Shown here piece by piece: positions 20,016-26,958 of a DNA stretch of 64,000 nucleotides. A program made the position numbers and the translations under genes. How positions within the stretch are numbered: position 1 is the stretch's first letter; every line of letters starts with the position of its first letter. Source of the DNA: Colwellia sp. MB02u-6 (GTDB lineage Bacteria; Pseudomonadota; Gammaproteobacteria; Enterobacterales; Alteromonadaceae); the NCBI RefSeq assembly GCF_014077095.1, contig NZ_JACGVG010000036.1, forward strand, positions 62,001-126,000, in the 5' to 3' direction. The notes under the pieces are model-generated. The model saw only the letters and a list, made by a program, of their open reading frames with translations, searched no databases and was not told the DNA's origin.

Positions 20016-20556
20016 CTGGCGCTTCAATATCAGAGCGATGCAGATAAAAATGAATCACGGCATAAAACAATAAAACAAAAATTATGGCAATAAATAACCA
20101 TTTTAATAACGTGATCAAACCTGACACTAGGGCAAGGATTTTGATTGCAGTGGGAAATTCAAATAGCATTAAAATAATACAAATGTTCTCAATAATATCA
20201 ACTAACATAATAAAAAAAGGCAGTACTCTTACGTACTGTATTTTATGATGCTTTACATAACTTCGCGCAATAAAAAAAGTCAGTCGTAAGCTGAAGAAAA
20301 GTGAATAAAACAGTGGCTACACCATATCAATAGTGATGAGTCCCTTAATATATGCCAGGCGATTTTCAACGCCATAAGATGCGATAAGTGTATTGGCCTG
20401 CATTGGTGTTTAATAAAGCTATAAGTCTAACGGCTGACCTACCGGCAGAATTTGAGGTAATAAGTATAGTGGAAAAATAAAATAGATTAGGAAGAACAAG
20501 CATAATATTTTTTTAGTCGCGTATTTTTCTTGTCTGCGGAGAAATGCTTCTAACAC
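19999..20556 (-). pseudogene. four-helix membrane protein gene interrupted by three in-frame stops
   Basis: On the minus strand a GTG at 20556 with AGGAG 7 nt upstream opens a single frame of 185 codons that never shifts but contains three stops: TAG at 20419-20421, TAA at 20410-20412 and TAG at 20317-20319. Reading through gives a coherent protein with hydrophobic helices (KKILCLFFLIYFIFPLYLL; PLFYSLFFSLRLTFFIA; LPFFIMLVDIIENICIILML; LLKWLFIAIIFVLLFYAVIH). The D-x-x-ENxxI and LLKWL parts resemble a widespread uncharacterised small membrane-protein family. The downstream 69 codons alone form an open frame but start inside the third helix. Confidence 0.75.
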
Positions 20557-20585
20557 TGTGACACTCCTGTGCTATTAAATCGTAT

Positions 20586-20615
20586 AAAAAAACCTCGCTT
20601 GTACGAGGTTTTTTT
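20586..20615. terminator. bidirectional terminator after the first PEP-CTERM gene
   Basis: AAAAAAACCTCG (20586-20597) pairs with CGAGGTTTTTTT (20604-20615) around a 6-nt loop. It terminates the minus-strand PEP-CTERM gene and separates it from the pseudogene start. Confidence 0.85.
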
Positions 20616-20647
20616 ATACTTCATATTATTGCTAGCACAATAGATGA

Positions 20648-21364
20648 TTAAACTTTTTTTCTCGCACTAAAGGCTAATCCGATTAAGCCTAAGCCAAAAA
20701 TAGCCAATGATGCAGGCTCAGGTACATTTTTTACACCAAATTCGCTAAATACTACGTCTACAGCTTCTAAATCTGATGTTAACAAAAGTGAAACATAATC
20801 TATTGCTGCAAAATTAGCACCTCCGCCTATCCCAGCAACAAAGCTACTAAAAAGTACATTAGTACGGGTAGGACCATCTACTACAGCTAATACACCTGAA
20901 TTAGCACCGAAGGTACTTGTCTGTGTGCCAGTGCCAGAGCCAACAGTCACTAATATTGAAAAACCTAAGTCAGAGCTTACCAGATCATAATAAAAACCAT
21001 CGAAAGAACTAAAATCGGCAGGAGTAAATCCCGGAGCAAATATTTCTGAATATGTTATCAATAAACTAGATTTCATTGTAGCATCATTACTAAGCGCCAT
21101 GTTGCCAGGAGTAAAGGTGACAGCAGATGTCTCTGTGTTAGCGACACCGTCAATATAATTTAATTCATATACAACATCACCGCTAAAGGCGTTAATATTA
21201 TTTCGTTGGGTCGTATCAGAAATATTATTCACATCAACTACAAGATCTATATCTGGGTCAGGCGTGTAGTCAAAATCATCCAAAACTAAGTCCGCATAAC
21301 TGTAACTCGCCATCCCTAAGGTTAGCACCAGTGTCATTAATATTTTTTTACTTAAATTTAACAT
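20648..21364 (-). CDS. PEP-CTERM sorting domain-containing protein A
   Basis: A secreted protein of about 238 residues. It begins with a Sec signal peptide (KKILMTLVLTLGMASYSYA), has an Asp/Ser/Thr-rich beta-type body starting VLDDFDYTPD, and ends with the sorting signal VPEPASLAIFGLGLIGLAF followed by ARKKV. Such ends are recognised by exosortase A, encoded at 30.0 kb. Body function is unknown. The ATG at 21364 is preferred because AGGGAG is 7 nt before it and only 1 nt before the ATG at 21370. It is a paralogue of the next gene and has its own sigma-54-like promoter and terminator. Confidence 0.92.
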   Translation of the reverse strand: MLNLSKKILMTLVLTLGMASYSYADLVLDDFDYTPDPDIDLVVDVNNISDTTQRNNINAFSGDVVYELNYIDGVANTETSAVTFTPGNMALSNDATMKSSLLITYSEIFAPGFTPADFSSFDGFYYDLVSSDLGFSILVTVGSGTGTQTSTFGANSGVLAVVDGPTRTNVLFSSFVAGIGGGANFAAIDYVSLLLTSDLEAVDVVFSEFGVKNVPEPASLAIFGLGLIGLAFSARKKV

Positions 21365-21419
21365 TTTCATTCTCCCTAATTAAAAATTATGCAAGTTACA
21401 ACCGTTGCGAGTAAACAGA

Positions 21420-21435
21420 TGCATTAAATAGGCCA
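21420..21435 (-). promoter_or_regulatory. sigma-54-like promoter of PEP-CTERM gene A
   Basis: The minus strand reads TGGCCTATTTAATGCA, giving GG-N10-GC with intact TGGC (-24) and TGCA (-12) elements. The predicted start of transcription is about 40 nt before the start codon. PEP-CTERM genes in other bacteria are controlled by RpoN with PrsK/PrsR, which fits. No activator gene is in the window. Confidence 0.5.
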
Positions 21436-21620
21436 AATATAAAAAATCAATTGAACACAACCACCTAGTAAATAGTCTGCTTTTCGCACCACTCAAGTTG
21501 TAAAAAAAGCTGACAACAATTAGCCAATGTAAATAGGCCTCTGTCTTGATGAATTATTATCGCTATGAGGTAAAGGAGAGAAAGGTTAATAATTTTTAAA
21601 TGATGAAGATATTTTTAACA

Positions 21621-21648
21621 AAAAAACCTCGTTGAACGAGGCTTTTTT
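21621..21648 (-). terminator. terminator after the second PEP-CTERM gene
   Basis: AAAAAACCTCG and CGAGGCTTTTTT pair around the loop TTGAA. It lies just past the stop of PEP-CTERM gene B on the minus strand and closely resembles the terminator of gene A, which suggests that the tandem copies duplicated with their terminators. Confidence 0.8.
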
Positions 21649-21676
21649 CTATAATTTGATAATACAGGAAAGAAAA

Positions 21677-22411
21677 TCAATAATTATAATTTTTTCTTGC
21701 AGCAAAGACTAGACCGATTAGCCCTAAACCAAATATAGCGAGGCTAGTAGGCTCTGGAACCGTACCAAACTCAGTAATTATCATGTCCGCACCGGCAGTG
21801 GTTGTCGAAAGCAACACATAAACATAGTCTACAGAAGCAAAGTTTGCTCCTAAGCCTGCAACTGCATTAAAATCACTAAAACTAAGCGTAGTACGAGTTA
21901 AGCCTCCAACTGATGCTGATACTGATGAATATGCACTTTCATTAACACTACGGCGGGCTCCAAAGTCAAAGCCGCCCGAGCCTACAACAACACTGATATC
22001 AAAACCGATATCAGAAAATACAATATCATAATAAAATGCATTTTGGTTTCCACTAGCCGTTAAATCAAGAGGCCCACTAGGTGTGCCATTAGTGCCAGTG
22101 TAAAATAATGATAAAGTGGATAGCATTGTAGCATCATTATTCCAAGCTAAAGCGTCATCACCACCAAAGTCTATACTTGTCGAACTTGAATCAAGTTGCC
22201 CGTCATTATAAATTAACGTGTAAATTACGTCACCACCAAGAGCATTGATATCTTCTCTTGTTGTAGTGGCTGATGTTGTACTTAAGTTAACCTCTATATC
22301 TACAACAGGGCTATAGCTAAAATCATCCAATATTATATCGGCGTGACTAGAACCAACTAAACTTAAAGTTAGCAATGCGGCTAAACCTAATTTTTTTCTT
22401 AAATTAAACAT
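21677..22411 (-). CDS. PEP-CTERM sorting domain-containing protein B
   Basis: A 244-residue secreted paralogue of protein A. Signal peptide KKLGLAALLTLSLVGSSHA is followed by IILDDFSYSPVVDIEV, which aligns with the start of protein A, a similar GGDVIYTLIYNDG segment, and the C-terminal signal VPEPTSLAIFGLGLIGLVF-AARKNYNY (VPEP at 218-221). It should be processed by exosortase A and delivered to the outer surface or exopolysaccharide. ATG 22411 has AGGAAG 5 nt upstream. It has a separate sigma-54-like promoter, so A and B are probably independent transcripts. Confidence 0.92.
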   Translation of the reverse strand: MFNLRKKLGLAALLTLSLVGSSHADIILDDFSYSPVVDIEVNLSTTSATTTREDINALGGDVIYTLIYNDGQLDSSSTSIDFGGDDALAWNNDATMLSTLSLFYTGTNGTPSGPLDLTASGNQNAFYYDIVFSDIGFDISVVVGSGGFDFGARRSVNESAYSSVSASVGGLTRTTLSFSDFNAVAGLGANFASVDYVYVLLSTTTAGADMIITEFGTVPEPTSLAIFGLGLIGLVFAARKNYNY

Positions 22412-22498
22412 CTTTACTTCCTATTAAATTAATTTATTACAACTGTATTTTTTGGTTATCAATAACTTCTTATCAAAAAACACTACCGACAGAATAAT

Positions 22499-22514
22499 TG
22501 CAAAAATCAAGCCG
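22499..22514 (-). promoter_or_regulatory. sigma-54-like promoter of PEP-CTERM gene B
   Basis: The minus strand reads CGGCTTGATTTTTGCA: GG-N10-GC with a good TTTGCA -12 element and CGGCTTG at -24. It lies about 90 bp before the start codon, leaving a leader of roughly 75 nt. Confidence 0.5.
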
Positions 22515-22860
22515 AGATTAAATTAAACTTATTTAACAATAGCTTAATATAAACCGAGGTGATGAGAAAAGTGAAGATGTAAAAATAGTAGACATATGTA
22601 ATGCGTAGTGTAACTAAAAATTTCAAAAATAAAGATAAGGGTCTATTTCGAAACAAATTACCAATGAAAAATATGAATATAGTCAGATGTTTTGGCTAAT
22701 TATCATTCGTAATATATTCTTTGCCCTAAAGAACATATAGACGCTAAAAATCAATCGTTAACAAAGCAAGTCAAATTGAACACTCGATTATATTGACAAC
22801 GGTAAACATAAATACCAAATTAGACCTAATAACAGCCTTATTAGGTCCTATAACAAGATC
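22515..22860. other. gene-free spacer with a hairpin and a split direct repeat
   Basis: AT-rich DNA with no supported gene. GACCTAATA and TATTAGGTC form a 9-bp perfect hairpin at about 22823-22847. The 12-mer TAAATACCAAAT at 22809-22820 recurs at 23880-23891, on the other side of the IS remnant. The spacing from the IS ends is too large for a target duplication, so it is probably older sequence or chance. Confidence 0.4.
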
Positions 22861-23860
22861 TGTGTAACTGCCTGTGGTTTTACCAAGATTAGGGTTTAAG
22901 GCAGACGATGAATAAGAAAACACTTGTGGCGTTTACGAAGCAAGCCGCCAAATCAATTAAGAGTGAAGTAGACTTAACTGATTTTCGTAAAATGTTCACC
23001 AAAGTGACCGTTCAAGCAGCACTCAATACTGAATTAGACGAGCACCTTGGTTATTCACGTCATGAGCAGTATTATTCATCTAAAACTATACGTACAGAGG
23101 ATGGTGCAGTCGATTTAGACGCGCCGCGTAATAGAGACGCAAGCTTTGAGCCTCTGCTTATCAAGAAAGATCAAGCCCGCTTTACCTCGATGGAGAACAC
23201 GACTTTCTACCTGCCTTCTAAGGGTATGACGACGCGTGACATTGTCTCGACGTTTAAAAAAAAGTACGGTATTGATGTATCAGCAACGCTTATTTCTGGG
23301 TTAACTAACGCTGTTATTGAGCAAGTTATAGAATGGTAAGCAAGGCTTTTAGACGCGGTTTATCACATCGTTTATTTTGCCTGTTTTGTGGTTAAAATAA
23401 AACAAGATAAACAGCTGACCAACAAAGCCGCTGACCTCGCTTCAAACGTCAAAATTGATGGCCATAAATAATCACTCAGTATTTAGATCACCGAAGAGGA
23501 AGGCTTAATGACGTTCGAGAAATTTGAACAGCGCAGGGACAGTAAATACCCAAGTATATCGCGCTCATAACCTAATAATTGACAAAATGTCAGCACGCGA
23601 TAACTGCCTTAGTGATATACGCAAAGCCATTTATACCACTAATGTAATTAAATCATTGAACAGTGTTATTCGTAAGGCCATTAAAAAACGCAAATTATTT
23701 CTGCATGATGAATTGGCTAAAAAATTAATTTATTTAGCGATTGAACAAGCCTCAAAAAAATAGACAATGGCAATAAAAAATTGGAAAACGGCCTTGAATC
23801 GATTTATGATTCAATTCGAAGACCGTTTGAAAGAGCTTGTTTAAACCTAGCAGTTACACA
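22861..23860 (+). mobile_element. IS256-family element, internally deleted remnant
   Basis: Terminal TGTGTAACTG (22861-22870) and CAGTTACACA (23851-23860) form inverted ends. Between them lie the two ends of an IS256-type transposase without its centre. The element is about 1.0 kb, shorter than the usual 1.3 kb or so. No matching 8-bp target duplication is visible at the borders, consistent with age. Confidence 0.8.
22908..23766 (+). pseudogene. IS256-family transposase, broken
   Basis: The N-terminal 143 codons (22908-23339) carry the family start through DLDAPRNRDASFEPLLIKK and GMTTRDIVSTF and stop at VIEW. The same frame region continues after the stop as QARLLDAVYHIVYF. The C-terminal end is in a different frame at about 23524-23840, with IRKAIYTTNVIKSLNSVIRK, LIYLAIEQASKK, a stop, then AIKNWKTALNRF. 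The middle, which holds part of the DDE catalytic core, is missing. It cannot be active. Confidence 0.85.
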
Positions 23861-23917
23861 AAATTGGTTACTGTGTACCTAAATACCAAATCACCACTGA
23901 CAGCAGCCAACGATGAA

Positions 23918-26707
23918 TTAATTAATTTCACTTAGTAGTTTATTAATTTGTTCACGCTCATCAGGCTGTTGAGTTTTAATCGATGTTAGGAAGGATTTGG
24001 CCAATTCACTTTGACTGTCTGCAATTAACGCCTCTGCCTTATGAATAATTATTTGAACTTTAGGGTCGCTATTTGACGATAGCGCTAAATCGTATTGTTC
24101 AATTGCCTGCTTTATTTGTCCATTGGCGACTAGGGCTTGTGCATAGGTGTCAATAAAATCAGAGCTTGTGGGGTTAACTAATAACGCCTTTTTAGCATAA
24201 TGTAATGCCTCCGTGGTATTATTTTGTTGTAACTCCAAGTTTGCTAAGTTGTTTAACGCGACACTATTATTCTTTTCAATTTGGAGAACCGCTTTATATG
24301 TAGCCATCGCTTTCTCTGGTTTTTGTGCAATAATATAGCCGGCTGCCAACATCATTTTCGCCTTAATCGCCAGCGGTTCAGATGATACATGCGCTTCCAA
24401 TATTTCCACTGCTTGTGCTTTATCACCTTTCAAGCTTGCTGATTTTGCCCAATACATTGCGTTATTTTCATTTGGTTGTTTCTTATAAGCGGCATTATAA
24501 TAATTGCTGGAAGCTTTAAAATCTTTTTTCCGATAAGCCAAATGACCGAATGTTTTATCTGTAAACCAATGAGCCACGATATTTTCATTCGCTTTAATTT
24601 CATCTAAATCTTGAGGATTTGGTTCTTCACCTAGTAGAGATTGATAATAAACTTTCAGCAAGACTAACCCTGGTTTGTCTTTATGAGAAGTAATCGACTC
24701 CTTTACTAGCGCAAGGGCTTTATCAAGTTCTCCCATTTGCTCATACAGTGAAAATAATTTATGTATTACCTGTAAATCTTCAGCTTCATTTTTGTTATAT
24801 GTTTGATAAGCTCGTTCTGCATTGCGCCAGTCTTTTATTTGTCTGTAGCTATCACCTAAAGCAAGTTCAATTCCAAAAATAGGATCTCTGCTTTGTTCAA
24901 TCTCTTTGAATAATTCGATGGCTTCTTCAGGAGTATTGTTTTGATTATGTATCAACGCCAAACCAAATTTTAGGTAATTATTTGATGGATTATCTTCCAG
25001 TGCAGTGTGATAAAATTGAATCGCTTTACTTGATAAGTCCATCTTAGTTGTCATTGAAGATGCAATTAAGCGAGTGAAGTTGATCATTGCCCTATGATGC
25101 TGAGGTTGCAGTTTTATCGTTTTGGTATAATAGTTGAACGCCTCACTATTCATGTCATTTTTATGTAAGTGTACGGCCAACCTAAACAATGCAGCCGTAT
25201 TGTTTTCATCAATTTCTATTACTTTATATAAAAGTTTTTCGGCCGCTACTGAATCTCCTTGTTGCTCCAATACTAAACTTTCGAGTAAATAGCCCTGCAC
25301 CTTTTTAGATTCAATACTCTGCCACTTTTTAGCAAATACCAGCGCTTCTGTAAACTGACTATTCTTTAAATACCCCATGACAAGACTTTGTTCGGCAAAT
25401 TCTAAATTGGGGTCTAATTTCAAAGCTTTTTCTAAGTTTTCTATGCCTTTTTCTGTTTTATTAAGGAAAAGTTGTGTGAGGCCTTGTTTAGCGACCTCTT
25501 TAGGATTTTGGCTATTTAAATCAATAGAATATTGCAATAGTTCTTCAGCGACTTCTTTTTTACCTGACGTCAATAATTCATTACTCGCCATAGTAAGCAA
25601 AGCTGGATCGGCTGTATTTAACTCCACCATGGCTCTTAAGTCTGCTACTGCATCAATTTCATAGCCCAGCTTAAGCTGTATCTCAATAATTAGTTGTCTT
25701 ACAATATGCTGAGCAGGTAACATTGCTTTCACGCTATTTAAGTAATTATAGGCTTGTTCTAAGTCCCCTAACTTATAACTGCTAACACCCGCAATAATTT
25801 TAGATATGTGAAAGCCTTCCCCTTGCATAAGTGACTTTAGAGCGTACTCTTGAGCGGCTTGATAGTTTGCTCTGGAAAATTCTATTTCAGCTTTAAATTG
25901 ATTAGCTAAAGGGTGGCTAGCTGACACTTTTAATAGCCTGTCTACTTCTAATTCGGCGGCATCAAAATTTTGTGCGTAAATGTAGTTTTGAGCGATAAAA
26001 AAACGTACTTGAACATCTTTAGGTCTAAGCACTGCATATTGTGAAAATGTTTGAGCTGCAAATTCAAATTTTTCGGTTGCTTGTAATAAATAACCTTTTA
26101 ACATAATCGCATCAGCCATATTAGGAGCCGTAGCTAAAAGTGTTTCGACGGTATTAAGTCCTTCTTGAAAATCATTCTCACTATGAGATATGTAGGCCCG
26201 TCCTATTTGTCCATATATTGAACTATCACTGATCGCTAATGCACTTTCTACATAAAATTTAGCTTGAATATCTTTACCTTCATTAATAGAAGCAATACCT
26301 GCATACGTTAGGATCACAATCATATCATCGTCTTCGTATACACTAGAATGCTCAGCTACTTGATAAATGTAATCATATTTACCCAGTTTATATTTTACTT
26401 GCACTAATTTTGACATTAACTGTTGTTTATTAGGACTAAGCGCTAATGCACGTTCAAGCTCTTTCTCAGCACCCACATAATTACCTTGATTAAGATAAGA
26501 AACCCCTAATAGATATCGAGTTAGAGGATGGTTACTGTCTAGATTAATCGCATTTTTCAACACGATTATTGCACTGGCATAATCCCTTTTTTCGGAATAG
26601 CTTTGCGCTTCTGCCATATACTCTTCAACAGTTTTCGGATCTGAGCAGGACATAATATTTATTATTATTAAATATACGAATATGAGTTTTAAACTTATAC
26701 GAGGCAT
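23918..26707 (-). CDS. PEP-CTERM system TPR-repeat lipoprotein (PrsT-like), copy 1
   Basis: A lipoprotein of 929 residues. The ATG at 26707, with GGAG 8 nt upstream, gives MPRISLKLIFVYLIIINIMSC, a signal peptide with a lipobox-like cysteine; the frame stays open 23 codons further upstream but that makes no signal peptide. The rest is a long array of TPR repeats, for example AIIVLKNAINLDSNHPLTRY and ATYKAVLQIEKNNSVALNNL. PrsT proteins accompany exosortase A loci and probably act as envelope scaffolds. It is the downstream member of a tandem pair with the next gene. Confidence 0.85.
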   Translation of the reverse strand: MPRISLKLIFVYLIIINIMSCSDPKTVEEYMAEAQSYSEKRDYASAIIVLKNAINLDSNHPLTRYLLGVSYLNQGNYVGAEKELERALALSPNKQQLMSKLVQVKYKLGKYDYIYQVAEHSSVYEDDDMIVILTYAGIASINEGKDIQAKFYVESALAISDSSIYGQIGRAYISHSENDFQEGLNTVETLLATAPNMADAIMLKGYLLQATEKFEFAAQTFSQYAVLRPKDVQVRFFIAQNYIYAQNFDAAELEVDRLLKVSASHPLANQFKAEIEFSRANYQAAQEYALKSLMQGEGFHISKIIAGVSSYKLGDLEQAYNYLNSVKAMLPAQHIVRQLIIEIQLKLGYEIDAVADLRAMVELNTADPALLTMASNELLTSGKKEVAEELLQYSIDLNSQNPKEVAKQGLTQLFLNKTEKGIENLEKALKLDPNLEFAEQSLVMGYLKNSQFTEALVFAKKWQSIESKKVQGYLLESLVLEQQGDSVAAEKLLYKVIEIDENNTAALFRLAVHLHKNDMNSEAFNYYTKTIKLQPQHHRAMINFTRLIASSMTTKMDLSSKAIQFYHTALEDNPSNNYLKFGLALIHNQNNTPEEAIELFKEIEQSRDPIFGIELALGDSYRQIKDWRNAERAYQTYNKNEAEDLQVIHKLFSLYEQMGELDKALALVKESITSHKDKPGLVLLKVYYQSLLGEEPNPQDLDEIKANENIVAHWFTDKTFGHLAYRKKDFKASSNYYNAAYKKQPNENNAMYWAKSASLKGDKAQAVEILEAHVSSEPLAIKAKMMLAAGYIIAQKPEKAMATYKAVLQIEKNNSVALNNLANLELQQNNTTEALHYAKKALLVNPTSSDFIDTYAQALVANGQIKQAIEQYDLALSSNSDPKVQIIIHKAEALIADSQSELAKSFLTSIKTQQPDEREQINKLLSEIN

Positions 26708-26841
26708 TAGTGGAACTCCATTTGTTGTAATATCTTCATATGTGGTTATCATATTGGCAAAACACTTGCTGTCCAAAGCCTAATAACATTTATTTAGTTA
26801 AGCATATTATTAGCGGTATAATAGGCATAATTTGAAATTTT

Positions 26842-26883
26842 ATTTACTTGCTACTTTTGGACAACAAAAAATAGCAAGTAAAT
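26842..26883 (-). terminator. 12-bp hairpin between the two PrsT genes
   Basis: ATTTACTTGCTA (26842-26853) and TAGCAAGTAAAT (26872-26883) are perfectly complementary around an 18-nt loop. It lies about 75 bp after the stop of copy 2 and before copy 1 on the minus strand. There is only a weak T-rich tail, so it may attenuate rather than fully end transcription. Confidence 0.45.
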
Positions 26884-26958
26884 GTTTATAGACAAGATAA
26901 GCTGCCAACCTTCAATCGTTAACGAACATTTAATAAAAAGCCAATAAAAAACAAAGTT

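Noticed and set aside
19999-20208. Stand-alone 69-codon membrane protein
   Set aside because: Its ATG lies in the middle of a longer decayed frame with a much better start at 20556, and it has no ribosome-binding site of its own.
22908-23339. Functional short transposase
   Set aside because: It is only the N-terminal quarter to third of an IS256 transposase; the catalytic centre is missing.
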